Source: Rhizomys pruinosus (taxonomy: Eukaryota; Chordata; Mammalia; Rodentia; Spalacidae). Taken from it: a stretch of DNA of 64,000 bases. A program made the position numbers and the translations under genes. The stretch is from positions 3,172,038-3,236,037 of the forward strand of contig VZQC01006876.1 in the NCBI GenBank assembly GCA_009823505.1, written 5' to 3'. The notes beneath the pieces are model-generated. The model was not told where the DNA came from and searched no databases. It was given only the letters and a program-made list of their open reading frames with translations. The number at the start of each line of letters is the position of its first letter. Positions within the stretch are counted from its first letter, which is position 1. Positions 53,748 through 64,000 of the stretch are shown one piece after another.

Positions 53748-54464
53748 GCAAGATACTTTTTTATTAGGATTCTTCCCTGAAACATTGAATTTGGGGGAAG
53801 CACAATGTTTTTTCCTATTGTATGGTATCTCTGTGTTCTGTTTTCCAACAAAAAGCCCATTTATAAACCTGTCAAGCTTTATATCCCTCGGAAGGGAAAA
53901 CTGATCCAAGTGACCTCACTTTGAGGAAGGGCTTTTTTTCCTTGTGGATTGATGTTGCCCTGTGGCCCAACCTGGTGTCAGGCTCTGGCCCCTGAGCCAT
54001 GGTCATTCGTGTTTTTGAGACCCATGTTGATGGAGTCCCGGCCCCCAGCCTGTCTGACCTGTTTTGGTGCTGCTGAACACAAAATAGCCAGGAAATGCTG
54101 ACTTTGGCATTTTCAGTTAATAGCCACCGAGTGGGTGGAGCCAGACCTGTTTTTCTCCTGGCCGTACAGCTTCGTGCAGAAGTACGTGTTCGCTCAGGGC
54201 TGCATGTTACAGAAGTCCCTGTCTGCCCAGGGGTGCCCAGAACTCTGCTACAGGAATGATCCAGAACTTAGTAGGTCCTTTTTTTCTAAATAAAATGTTT
54301 GGTTTTTTAATTTTTCTCTACAAAACTCAGTGTGGGAACTGATTTTAAACTGAATTTAAGCTCATTTATTTCAAAATCAGCTACTTTATGGGCTGCATTA
54401 GATTGATGATTTTTTGAAACAAGTTTGTTTAGCCCTTTCTTATATAAATTAATCTGACTCTGTA
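53748..54464. other. Intronic repeat-poor stretch
   Basis: Contains a moderately GC-rich segment (about 53930-54280) with a short open frame following ttttcag at about 54109-54115. No known exon recognised. Confidence 0.4.
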
Positions 54465-54632
54465 TTATTATTATTATTATTATTATTTTGGTCTTTTCGA
54501 GACAGGGTCTCCCTGTAGCCCCATCTGTCTTGGAATTCGCTCTGTAGACCAGGCTGGCCTTGAACTCACAGAGATCTGTCAGCCTCTGCCTCCCGAGTGC
54601 TAGAATTAAAGGCGTGCGCCACCATTTCCGGC
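54465..54632 (-). repeat. (ATT)n plus B1 SINE
   Basis: ATT microsatellite (54465-54487), then an antisense B1 through gcgtgcgccaccatttcc. Confidence 0.92.
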
Positions 54633-55127
54633 AATCTTATTATTTTTAAAATAACCTTAAAGTGATGTCCTCTATCATTTTTGGGACACTGTTAGTCTGT
54701 ATTTACACTGTATTTACCTGTTCTTCCCCATCACTCAAATGTCTTATGTATCTTTAAATTAATTGGGTCTCTACTGTAACTTCTTGTGTTCTCAATATTT
54801 GGTTAATAATTAGAACATGTTTCATGCTTTATAATATAAAAGGCATAGTTCAAGTAAATTTTGGATTTTTCTTGCATAAGACGTATTAATGATATTTTCA
54901 TTTAAAACGGAATTTCTATAGTAGTTAAAAATCATAATCTTTAGTGAGGTTTATTTCCAAAGTAACTAAATCCCACACTTATCTCTTGTACCAATTGAAG
55001 TGTAGATTTTATAGAAGGATTAAAAGTTGGACATAGTCATTGAGCTTCAGAAATATGCAGTTGTAATGTTAAGGCTTTTTGCTTCATTTATTTTTGTCCA
55101 GAAGATCTCATGATTTCAAAACCACAA
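54633..55127. other. Intronic unassigned AT-rich stretch
   Basis: Nothing recognised. Confidence 0.35.
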
Positions 55128-55250
55128 TAGGGACTCAGAATGTAGCTCAGTGGTAGAGAGCTCTTGTCTAGCTTGCACAAAGCCCTGGGTTCCATCTCCA
55201 GAAGAACAAAACGAAATAACAATAATAAACCCCAAACAAAATAAAACCAA
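55128..55250 (+). repeat. ID SINE
   Basis: gggactcagaatgtagctca, gtggtagagagctcttgtct, agccctgggttccatctcca, then an A-rich tail. Confidence 0.75.
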
Positions 55251-55427
55251 CCAGAAGCAAGCCCGTTTCTTATCAAGAGATTAACAGGGCCATTTCCATT
55301 GAACTTTAGAGTTAGAAAGAAGCACTAAAGATGGTCCTAGCCTCGCCTTGGTCTTCCCTGTGCCTTCCCACTAGGCTAGAGAGGCCAGTTATTAACAACA
55401 TGAGTACATTAAAGTCCATTTTTTCAT

Positions 55428-55500
55428 TCACTGAGTAAATATTTTCTGAGCATCTGCTGTGTAAGTTAGGTGTCTGGAGAGTCAAGGTGAATAAACAAAA
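55428..55500 (+). repeat. Ancient repeat trace (L2-like)
   Basis: cattcactgagtaaatattt, gagcatctgctgtgtaagtt: wording typical of very old mammalian LINE 3' remnants. Tentative. Confidence 0.35.
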
Positions 55501-55593
55501 ATCTCGAGAGGAGTTGTGTGTGCTGAGACTGCACAAGTTACTGTGATATAAAAGGGTAGAGTTGGGGTGAGGCTTGATTGGTTCCATCCTAGC

Positions 55594-55594
55594 A

Positions 55595-55665
<71 letters not shown>
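55594..55665 (+). repeat. (CA)n microsatellite
   Basis: About 36 CA units with two GCA interruptions. Confidence 0.95.
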
Positions 55666-55667
<2 letters not shown>

Positions 55668-56351
55668 TGTTAGTGGGCTAGAAGTGTGGGAATGACTTTG
55701 GAGTTTTCATAAGAGTAGAGATAACATCTGTCAAGGAAGTGCTAGTGAGTGAGACTTTGCAAAGAAAATGGTGTTGATTTTAGCCTTTGCAGTATTTCAT
55801 GGGAGATGTCCAAGAGGTGTGTAGAGTGGGTTCCTTTTAATGCAATCACTGTTAAGTGGAAAGTAGTAAAGACAATGGGTCTCAGGAAAGCCACAGAGAG
55901 GAATTTGACAAGACAGAGGGAAACCAGGACGGTTTTCATTGCTGTTTTCATTGCTGTTGGTGTTGAGTCTCTAAGATTCCCGGGCTGCTTCTGCAGCAAT
56001 TCAGCGTAGGGTGGTGACATGGGCGAGAGTCTGCCAAGAGGAGCCCGGGTGAGACAGCCATTGCCTCACTGCAGGAGGCAGGCAATGAAAGCCTGAGCGT
56101 GGGTGGAGGCAGTGGGCTGGGAAAGTAGATACTGCCCAGGTGGAGTGACAGCTTCAGCTACTTGGACATGAGAAGCAAGAGTCTAAGCTCTGAGCCTGAG
56201 TAGCTCAGAGGATGAATACTCTAAATATCTGGGGGAGGGGAACATAATGGAAAAATAAGATTCAGGTTAGTTTAATATACAGCAGATAACATTGGCATGT
56301 TATCAAATCTGGCTAAGATGGATATTTTATAAAATATCAGATATGGATAAT
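55666..56351. other. Intronic unassigned stretch
   Basis: Single-copy looking; 86-92 codon frames on opposite strands overlap and show no family. Confidence 0.35.
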
Positions 56352-56365
56352 AAAAGTTCCCATTA

Positions 56366-56560
56366 GGCAGCAGATAGATCCCTGTGAGATCAAGGTGAAC
56401 CTGGTCTACATAGAGAGTGCCAGGCAGCTGGGGAATTTGACACTTTCTTCTGACTTCCAAAGGCGTAGCATGACGTGGTGCAGTTACATGCATGCAGACA
56501 ATAAACTCATACACACAAAAATAAAAATAATAAATAAAATATATTTAAAAATACCCCTCC
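56366..56560 (+). repeat. Chimeric SINE: B1 internal part fused to B3 3' end
   Basis: 56366-56433 is B1 (ggcagcagatagatccctgt ... ccaggcagctgggg). 56430-56560 continues as a B3 3' end (aatttgacactttcttctga ... AATAATAAATAAAATA). The sequences share GGGG at the switch point (56430-56433). A perfect 14-bp duplication AAAAGTTCCCATTA (56352-56365, 56561-56574) brackets the chimera. Confidence 0.88.
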
Positions 56561-56639
56561 AAAAGTTCCCATTACCTGTCAGATACTTGAGATATGTCAG
56601 GATATTCTGAAAACCTGTAATCACAAACCTCAGGACCAG

Positions 56640-56745
56640 CATTCCAGTTTACAGGTGGGAAATTGAAGATGAAAAAGTTAAAACAGTTTGACCAAGGTCT
56701 CATAGCTAACAAATTTGGTTGGGTTAATTTGAATACACCTATCAC
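56640..56745 (-). repeat. MIR element fragment
   Basis: Antisense MIR order: ccagtttacaggtgggaaat, gtttgaccaaggtctcatag, ctaacaaatttggttggg. Confidence 0.6.
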
Positions 56746-57597
56746 AAGATCCAAGAAAAGATCAAACTTCTGTAGTTAGAATTCGTCCTTTTTTTTTTTT
56801 CTTCTTTAAAAATATTTGTTCCAGTCCTCATTCTTCATTCTGTGAAATGCTTATTTCCTAACCATTGTTTTCCTTTGTTAATACTCTTATGAAGCGTTTC
56901 ATAGGCTTAAGAAAAAACCCCACCCAGTATGATCCTGTATGAAGTAGTCTAAATTGTTGATTTTGTATTATGCTGTCTAATTGTTATTTAATGGGGTGAG
57001 CCAGCTTTCAACAGTAGCTCATTTCTTCTCTAAACATGGTCATGATTTCATTGTTGTTTAGGGGATTGAAATGTCTTGGGAAGAGAGGATCTGATGTTCT
57101 GAGGCCATGGGCGCGGACTTCTTAAGGTGGAGCAAAGAGAACTTGGGTGTGACCAGGAGAGTCCAGCTTGACTCTCAGATAACCAGTCTTTCCAGATGAG
57201 GAACTTCGAGAATATTTTAGAAGTGTTTTCAGTCTTGAGGCTTTGGTCCTGGGAATTCTGCTCCCTGTTTGGCTTTTCCCCTTCTGTCTCCTGATGGGCT
57301 GGTCCCTGTGGTCCAAGTGACACTTAAAAATGGAAAACTGGACAGATGTGGTTCTGATGGTGAATCTAAAACCTCACAGACCTCAAGACTTGGATAGTGA
57401 GCCATGCACTGGAAGTGGTGTCCCATCAAATGCCAGGGCAGCCTCACCCCTTATACCTGGAGTTGGAGGGCTCTACACGCTTTGAAACTCCATAAATGAG
57501 AACTCTACATTTCATGAAGATGAGGACTCTTTAGCAAAATAAAGAACAAAACAAAATAAAGCCCGGCAAATTGAAGGTTTTGCTTGGGAATATAATT
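56746..57597. other. Intronic unassigned stretch
   Basis: No repeats recognised and no coding family in the 60-90 codon antisense frames. Confidence 0.35.
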
Positions 57598-57598
57598 T

Positions 57599-57670
<72 letters not shown>

Positions 57671-57671
57671 T
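57598..57671 (+). repeat. (TTTC)n microsatellite
   Basis: About 18 units of TTTC/CTTT. Confidence 0.95.
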
Positions 57672-58129
57672 TGTAGCAACTCTGGTCTTCTGTGCTATCT
57701 GGGGGGAGGAAAATAGCTGGGTTTTTTTAGGGATTCCCCAGAAAACTTGCAAATGATTTGTTTTTAGGGTTCAGTAAAACAGGGAAATATTTCCAAATAC
57801 AAATCTCTATTTTGGCATTGAATTTGTAAAAACTAGATATTTTTATGACATCTCTGCTGAGTTTAAAAAAGCAAAGACATCTTTATCTGAATTCTCTTAT
57901 CTTTTCAGTCAGTCCTTCATTCTGCTGGAATGTATCATTCTCTTTTCATTGTCTCAAATAGTTGCTTTTGACTCTTACTAGACTCCTGAAAATACTTTAT
58001 ACTTAATGTTCAATCCATTTCTTCATTCTCTTCTTTCTCTTTTGGAATATAAATTTATTTTAATGAGTACACAACAGCACAAAAACTGTACATCTGCAGA
58101 ATTTCAATATGTGCATCTGCACTTTTTTA
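57672..58129. other. Intronic unassigned stretch
   Basis: AT-rich, nothing recognised. Confidence 0.35.
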
Positions 58130-58327
58130 AAAAGAATTATTTGTTCTTATTTTTTGTGCAAGTGCATTGGTGTCCTGCAATGCCAGAAAAAAATGAGAAG
58201 AGAGCATCACATTCCCCTGAAGTTAAGGTCAGACAGTTGTTAGCCTCCACATGGGTGTTGTGAATGAAATCCCGGTCTTCCTCAAGAGCAGCCAGTGCTG
58301 TTAACCACTGAGCCATCTCTCCAGCCC
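58130..58327 (-). repeat. B3 SINE
   Basis: Antisense B3 ending gagccatctctccagccc, somewhat diverged. Confidence 0.85.
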
Positions 58328-59300
58328 ACCTCTTCTTTTTTTATTTCTAGCCCTATGCCTGCTTCTTGTGCACACTGTCCTTAAAATAATAGCTTGGGGA
58401 AAAGAAAAAAGCACAAAAAGGAAGTTTCAGAACAATATCTGAAAAGTAGCCACGGCCACCTTTGGCAGAGCCACGGTGAAATGAGGAGGGTGCTTCTGTA
58501 GCACCCTGCAAACCTTGTTATACCCCTAAGCCTCATCCAGCCCAGGAGGTAGGTGGGTGTCCCCATCCGTCACAGATGCAGGCAACCAGGAAAGCACCAT
58601 GGGTATGTGTCACTCCAGCTTGGTCAGAGTCCCAGGCTGTACAGCTGGGAATGGTTGAGAAGGAAGGGCTGCACTGGTGCCCGCCCGGGGTTTGTGAAAG
58701 CTATGATGAGTGCTTGCTTTGCCCCCTCATCTTTGCAAGCCACCCAGCACACGGTGATAGATAGATATCTATCTCAGAAGAAGTGGAGCATTTTACCCGG
58801 AACTTGTCTCAGCTCCTCCCTGGGGCAGAATGATGGGTCAGAGACCTGTTCATTTAAATGTATAGAGGAAAAGTCTCCCCCCCCCCCACTTCTTGCAGGT
58901 AGATGAATCGTGGCTGGGATAGATGTGCTCTCTGGTTGAACTTTTAAATCAGGATGATCAGTTTAATGTCTTTAAATCAGTCATTATTTGCCTTTGTTTT
59001 TCTTCTGCTTGACTAAACCAAAAAAAAAAAAAAATTCATTAAAGTACCCATGGTGTGCAAAACCTTGTGTTGTTAGGTGCATGGAGGGGAGGAAGATGAC
59101 TAAGGTGTGGGACTTTGGTCTTCTGGACTAGGGCAGCCAGGTGTGTAAATAAGCAGTACAGAAGTGAGAGAGAGGAGGGAGGAGGTTAGTCGCAACGAGG
59201 AGGTGTCATTGCACATGTCACTCCCTAGGGACTGCCACTCGACCACTCTCAACTGATGTCAGTGCTCAGTGAGTCAACCTTACATGAAGAAAATATCATT
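58328..59300. other. Intronic unassigned stretch
   Basis: Repeat-poor; a C-run at 58877-58888. The 117-codon frame at 58553-58906 has no recognisable family. Confidence 0.35.
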
Positions 59301-59316
59301 CTGCTTTTTTCTTTTT

Positions 59317-59571
59317 TTATACAAAATATTTTTTAATTTATTTTATTTTATTTTTGTATGTGTATGAATGTACTGTCTGCATGTAGGTTTGTGCACCCGT
59401 GTCCTGCAACGCCTCAGAGGTCAGAAGAGGGTGTCGGATTCCCCTGGAACTGGAGTTCTCTGGAATTGGAGTTACAGACAGTTCTTAGCCACCATGTGGG
59501 TGCTGGGATCGAACCCGGGTCCTCTGCAAGAGCAGTCGGTGCTCTTAACCACTAGGCTATCTCCCTAGCCC
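59317..59571 (-). repeat. B3 SINE (first of a pair at one target)
   Basis: Antisense B3. The target string CTGCTTTTTT occurs before it (59301), after it (59572) and after the next B3 (59821). Confidence 0.9.
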
Positions 59572-59581
59572 CTGCTTTTTT

Positions 59582-59820
59582 TTTTTTTTAATTAATTTAT
59601 TTTTTATTTTTTTTATGTGTGTGAATGTACTGTCTGCATGTAGGTTTGTGCACCCGTGTCATGCAATGCTGCGGAGGTCAGAAGAGGGTGTTGGATTCCC
59701 CTGGAACTAGAGTTAAAGACGGTTCTCAGCCGCCATGTGGGTGCTGGGGATCGAACCCGGGTCCTCTACAAGAGCAGTTGGTGCTCTTAACCGCTAGGCC
59801 ATCTCTCAAGCCCCCAGCCC
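59582..59820 (-). repeat. B3 SINE (second of the pair)
   Basis: Antisense CpG-containing B3. Outer copies CTGCTTTTTTCTTTTT at 59301-59316 and 59821-59836. Confidence 0.9.
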
Positions 59821-59836
59821 CTGCTTTTTTCTTTTT

Positions 59837-60283
59837 AATTAAAGTCCTTTAAAGAAACTCAAACAATGTAGGATATGTGAAATGTGCTTTGAAGATTATA
59901 AAAGGCTAAATGATTAAGCCTTGAGCTCAGTATTAATGTACTACATAATTAGAATTTCTAACATTTACTGAGGTTTTTCTGGGCCACCTGAATACAGAGA
60001 GACATAAGACGTCATTTCAGGCAGACATACTAGACTCTGTGTTGATTAAATAACCAAAAGAAAGAGGAGAAAGTGAGATGGTAAGAGGAAGGAAAGATCT
60101 AATGGAATGAAAGAGAAAGTATTTACACAGAAAGAAATACAATAGGCAGCATCTTTATCTAAGGAGAAGTGAACATTTCTATGATGTTACCTTAATAAAA
60201 TGAAGCATTTTTTTACCTTGTGATGCTTCATGTCCTTCATCAAATATTTGTATTCTTTCTGTAATATTCTGAAAGCAAGCTTT
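59837..60283. other. Intronic unassigned stretch
   Basis: AT-rich, nothing recognised. Confidence 0.35.
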
Positions 60284-60300
60284 CAACAAATGCTTTTTTA

Positions 60301-60530
60301 ATTTTTATTTATTTATTTATTATGAATGTACTGTCTGCATGTAGGTTTGTGCACCCATGTTGTGCAATGCCGCGGAGGTCAGAAGAGGGCGTCGGATTCC
60401 CCTGGAACTGGAGTTCTCCTGGAATTGGAGTTACAAACGGGTCTCAGTCACCATGTGGGTGCTGGGGATCGAACCCGGGTCCTCTGCAAGAGCAGTCAGT
60501 GCTCTTAACCGCTAGGCCATCTCTCCAGCC
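60301..60530 (-). repeat. B3 SINE
   Basis: Near-consensus antisense B3 with a perfect 17-bp duplication CAACAAATGCTTTTTTA (60284-60300, 60531-60547). Confidence 0.96.
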
Positions 60531-60547
60531 CAACAAATGCTTTTTTA

Positions 60548-60971
60548 AAAGAAAAGAATATTACTTAAACATGCTAAGATAAAACATACCTCTTTAATGT
60601 CACATGTTCATGTGATCTGCTTCTGGATTAAACTCCAGAACACATTTTCCTTTTGGCTGCTGATGAAGGGATCTTTTTATAAAAGCTTAGAACCATTTCT
60701 TATTTAAACAGGTTTTAGAATGAATTTTAAAAAGTGTTTGTGCAGGCAGGTTCTTTTTGGTGTGAGTCATTTATCTTTGTGAGTTTGAAAATAAAACGAT
60801 GTCAGAAGAATTAATCTTTTAAGGGTGAATGTTTTATTTTCCAAGAATATCTATCAATTTTAGCTTAGTGGCCAATATTCTCTTATCCTAAATGAGTTTT
60901 TCTATTCAAAAAGCATATAATACTTTTTGCCTACTATGTCAGTGAAATAAACTGCATTTAAAAATAGAACC
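60548..60971. other. Intronic unassigned stretch
   Basis: AT-rich, nothing recognised. Confidence 0.35.
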
Positions 60972-61142
60972 TAGCTGGGCGTGGTGGCGCACACCTTTAA
61001 TCCCAGCACTCGGGAGGCAGAGGCAGGCAGATCTCTGTGAGTTCAAGGCCAGCCTAGTCTACAGAGTGACCACCACCACATAGCCTGTGTATGGTGGTAA
61101 AAACCTGTAATCCCAGCACTCAGGAGGTGAAGGCTGAGTAAA
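60972..61142 (+). repeat. Truncated B1 joined to older B1-like unit
   Basis: B1 5' two-thirds (gctgggcgtggtggcgcaca ... agtctacagagtgac), then a second B1-like start (gtgtatggtggtaaaaacct ... cactcaggaggtgaagg). Confidence 0.75.
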
Positions 61143-61152
61143 CACATTTATT

Positions 61153-61376
61153 TTATTTTATTTTATTTTATTTTTTAAATGTATGAATGTACTGTCTGCA
61201 TGTAGGTTTGTGAACCCATGTCGTGCAATGCCGTGGAGGTCAAAAGAGGGTGTCGGATTCCCCTGGAACTGGAATTAAAGATGATTCTCAGCCACCATGT
61301 GGGTGATGGGGATCAAACCCGGGTCCTCTGCAAGAGCAGTCGGCGCTCTTAATTGCTCGGCCACCTCTCCAGCCCC
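61153..61376 (-). repeat. B3 SINE
   Basis: Antisense B3 with a TTTTA-repeat tail. ACACATTTATTT on both sides (about 61141 and 61377). Confidence 0.92.
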
Positions 61377-61402
61377 ACACATTTATTTAAAAAAATATTT
61401 CT

Positions 61403-61560
61403 TAGCTGGGCATGGTGATGCATGCCTTTAATACCAGCACTCAAGAGGCAGAGGCAGGTGGATCTCTCTGAGTTCAAGGCCAGCCTGGACTACATAATAA
61501 GTTCCAAGCCAGATGAGGCTAAAGGGAGACCCTGTCTCAAAAAGACACACCCACACACCC

Positions 61561-61591
<31 letters not shown>

Positions 61592-61596
61592 AACAC
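61403..61596 (+). repeat. B1 SINE with (CA)n tail
   Basis: gctgggcatggtgatgcatg ... accctgtctcaaaaagacac, tail converted to CA repeats (61546-61591). Confidence 0.9.
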
Positions 61597-61601
61597 ATAT
61601 G

Positions 61602-61653
61602 TTGAGCCATCCAAGACACACGTGTGTGAATATGTATGTCTTGGATGGCTCAA
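61602..61653. repeat. Fold-back inverted repeat at a B3 5' end
   Basis: Arms TTGAGCCATCCAAGACA (61602-61618) and TGTCTTGGATGGCTCAA (61637-61653), perfect over 17 bp with an 18-nt loop. The right arm overlaps a B3 head. Confidence 0.93.
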
Positions 61654-61855
61654 TGGTTAAGAGAACTGGCTGCTCTTGTAGAGGACTTGGGTTCAAATTC
61701 TAACATGCACATGGCAGCTAACAACTGTCTCTAACTCCAGTTCTAGGGAATTCAATGCCCTTTTCTGACCTCCGTGGACATTTCATGACACAGGTGCACC
61801 TACCTACATGCTGGCAATATACATGTACACATAAAATAAAAATAATAAGTAGAAA
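61640..61855 (+). repeat. B3 SINE
   Basis: cttggatggctcaatggtta ... ctaactccagttctagggaa ... AAATAAAAATAATAAG tail. The usual ggctggaga start is altered. Confidence 0.85.
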
Positions 61856-62098
61856 AAGTAAAAAATCTTAACACATGATAGAATCTTGGACTTTTCCAGG
61901 GTGCCCTATACAAACCGAAGAAGAAGTCTGAGTTACCATTAATCAGAGCAGACTTCTGTATGATCTCCAATAGCAGAGACTTTGGCAGGCTCCCAAAGTA
62001 GTTATAGAACTGATCTAAAGAAATCTTAGATATGACATAGCCCAGTGGACAAGAAAACTATAGACTTTAAATTTCCAAGATTAAAAAAATAATCTGAG

Positions 62099-62325
62099 GG
62101 GTTAGACAGATGGCCCATAGGTTAAGAGCCCTTCATGCTCTTGCAGAAGACCCAAGTTTAATTACCACTATCCACATGGTGGCTAACTCAAGCTCCAGGG
62201 GATCTGTCACCCTCTTCTGGCTTTTGAGGGCTCCTGAATGTCCATGGTGCACACAAACGCAGGCATGGACACACGTGCGCGTGGCACGCACACACACACA
62301 CACACACAAATGAAATAAATCTTTT
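62099..62325 (+). repeat. B3-type SINE with (CA)n
   Basis: ggttagacagatggcccata ... aagctccaggggatctgtca, CA run at 62289-62309, AAATAAATC tail. Confidence 0.8.
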
Positions 62326-62406
62326 AGAATATTTTTGAAAGTATGTGTTCAATAGAACATATAAACATATAAGCTTTCAGATGACATCTTTTTGTTTTGT
62401 TTAATT

Positions 62407-62544
62407 TGTTTTAAGACAGGTCCTCATTATGTATCACTGGCTGATCTGGAACTCACTACACAGACATGCCTTAAACTCCCAGAGATCCTCCTGCCTCTGC
62501 CTCTTGAGTGCTGCGATTAAAGGTATACACTACCACACCCAGAC
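62407..62544 (-). repeat. B1 SINE
   Basis: Antisense, diverged B1 (ttaagacaggtcctcattat ... acactaccacacccag). Confidence 0.8.
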
Positions 62545-62572
62545 ACACATAACTTTTAGAAAGAGTATGGTT

Positions 62573-62813
62573 GGGCTGGAGAGATAGTGTAGCGGTTAAG
62601 CGCCCCGACTGCTCTTGCAGAGGACCTGGGTTCGATCCCCAGCACCCACATGGCAGCTAAAAACCGTCTGTAACTCCAATTCCAGGAGAACTCCAGTTCC
62701 AGGGGAATCCGAGACCCTCTTCTGACCTCCGAGGCATTGCATGACACAGGTGCACAGACCTACATGCAGACAGTACACTCATACACATACAAAAATAAAT
62801 AAAATTAAAAAAA
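62573..62813 (+). repeat. B3 SINE
   Basis: Full B3 with a small internal repeat (aactccaattccaggaga followed by actccagttccagggg). Duplication AAAGAGTATGGTT, ending 62572 and at 62814-62826. Confidence 0.93.
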
Positions 62814-62829
62814 AAAGAGTATGGTTAAC

Positions 62830-63000
62830 CAAGCCCGGGGTTACAGATCTGTAATCTCAGCTACTTAGGAGACTGAGGCAGAGGATTGCAAGTTCAAGGG
62901 CAGTCAGGGCTACTGTGTGAGCTCAAGACCAGCCATTGATACAGACCAGTGGTAAAGTGCTTGTCTAACTTGCTTGGAGATCTAGATTAAATTCCAGGGA
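62830..63000 (+). repeat. Old B1-like plus ID-like SINE
   Basis: agcccggggttacagatctg ... gcaagttcaagggcagtcag, then tRNA-like accagtggtaaagtgcttgt. Same B1-then-ID order as 20725-20900. Confidence 0.55.
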
Positions 63001-63481
63001 TCAAAGAAAAGAAGAAAGGAAGAAAAGAAGGTTGGAAGAAAGAGACAGAGACACAGAAAGAATGTGTGTTTTTGGAAGCAGCTCTCATGGGGAAGGATCT
63101 GCTTTGTGCTGTACTCGGAAGGTTGATCAAGTGGATTGAAATCTTGCCTGCTTTTCTTCCTTCATGACTGAGCACAGCCAGATCTGCGACTGAAATGTCA
63201 GGGTAGATTCTTCCTTCCCCACTTGCTGATCTCTGCTGGGCCACATCTGTCTATTGAGATGGGCAGAGCCAGTCACCAGGGGAGCACTGGTTCTTTCTCA
63301 CCTGTTTCCAGAGGGCTTCTTGAGCAGAACTCGGTCTGAAATGGGGTTTTTAAAGATGGAGACAGGGTAAGCCAGCCTTCTTTAAGGATCAGACAGCACT
63401 AAGCCCCAACCTCCATGGTTTCTCCATCTGGTATTTCAGTTAGCTGTGGTCACTTATTGTCCAAAATAATAAATGAACATT
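63001..63481. other. Intronic unassigned stretch
   Basis: A purine-rich tract at 63005-63060, then single-copy looking DNA. Confidence 0.35.
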
Positions 63482-63640
63482 AGCCAGGCGAGGTGACTCA
63501 TGCATATAATTCCAGCAAATGGGAGATAAATCCCAGTGTGGCTCCTCCAGCAATCTCAATGCAGAAGGTTGAGGCTGGACAGGAAGATTACTCTAATAGT
63601 TTTAGGCCAACTTGGACTACATATTAGGACCCGAGAAATT
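63482..63640 (+). repeat. Old B1-like SINE
   Basis: ttagccaggcgaggtgactc ... tttaggccaacttggactac; strongly diverged with an insertion. Confidence 0.5.
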
Positions 63641-63722
63641 CTAAAAATAAACAATTCAGAAGTTTTAAATGCCTTTTACTTCAATACATTGTTATATTTG
63701 CTCTATCATCACTGTTCTTTTT

Positions 63723-63978
63723 TTTTGGGGGGGGGTCTTTTTGAGATAGGGTCATCCCATAACCCCAACTGGCCTGGAACTCACTCTGTAGACCAGGCTG
63801 GCCTTGAACTCACAGAGATTCGCCTGCTTCTGCCTCCTGAGTGTCAGGATTAAAGGCATGTGGCACCACACCCAGCTTAAGGATGGCTCTTAGCCACCAT
63901 GTGGGTGCTGGGAATCGAACCCCGGTCCTCTGTAAGAGCAGTAGGCGCTCTTAACCACTAAGTCATCTCTCCAGCCCC
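63723..63978 (-). repeat. Composite B3-head/B1 SINE (copy 4)
   Basis: On the minus strand: B3 head (63978 to 63879) ending ggctaagagccatcctt, then a complete B1 (63878 to 63740), G/C run and poly(A). The 18-bp duplication ATCATCA(C/T)TGTTCTTTTT at 63705-63722 and 63979-63996 brackets the whole unit. Confidence 0.88.
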
Positions 63979-64000
63979 ATCATCATTGTTCTTTTTATTT

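Larger units (their letters stand above)
51661..64000 (+). other. Dsp: Dsp intron 1 (incomplete)
   Basis: Runs from the donor to the window edge. No sequence encoding the expected next exon (QTG-SRHQNQNT region of desmoplakin) was found, so exon 2 lies further right. The intron's repeats are listed separately. Confidence 0.85.

Noticed and set aside
51667..64000. Dsp exon 2 within the window
   Set aside because: No frame encodes the SRHQNQNT-type sequence expected after the exon 1 Cys codon; the intron continues past the edge.

Overview
The window is nuclear DNA of a muroid rodent. It is packed with rodent-specific short retroposons (B1 derived from 7SL RNA, tRNA-headed B3/B2-type, B4 and ID elements), carries a rodent L1 fragment, and contains the first coding exon of a vertebrate desmosome gene. 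The B3 copies are numerous and some keep many CpGs, which suggests recent B3 activity; the species cannot be fixed from sequence alone.

The only functional protein-coding sequence I can support is exon 1 of desmoplakin (Dsp) on the + strand (51458-51660). It sits in a CpG island (about 50930-52790) and ends at a consensus splice donor. From there to the right edge (51661-64000) is Dsp intron 1; no second exon was found. Everything to the left is upstream intergenic DNA. Human synteny knowledge (RIOK1 upstream of DSP) agrees with a long gene-free upstream flank, but no exon of a neighbour was recognised.

Two dead retrocopies of host genes lie upstream, both on the minus strand. One is a nearly full-length GDI2 (Rab GDP-dissociation inhibitor beta) processed pseudogene at 1798-4668, with a poly(A) signal, a short target-site duplication and three later SINE insertions. 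The other is a 5'-truncated AIF1 (IBA1) pseudogene at 32001-32388. A 5'-truncated L1 with the C-terminal part of ORF2 is at 15282-16533, flanked by a perfect 15-bp duplication. Much older L1, MIR and MER5-like remnants are scattered through the window.

The remainder is a layered SINE landscape with microsatellites and repeat-poor blocks. The most noteworthy structures are: a recurrent composite SINE in which a B3 tRNA-like head is joined to a full B1 at the same junction (four clear copies, two with duplications around the whole unit); an inverted duplication of about 0.57 kb arms (34464-35050 and 36745-37306) around a 1.7-kb spacer; a site hit by three successive SINE insertions, leaving four copies of one target motif; a B1 that appears to have carried along 3' flanking DNA; and a B1/B3 chimera joined at GGGG. 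SINE boundaries were placed by eye and are good to about 5-10 bases unless a duplication is quoted.
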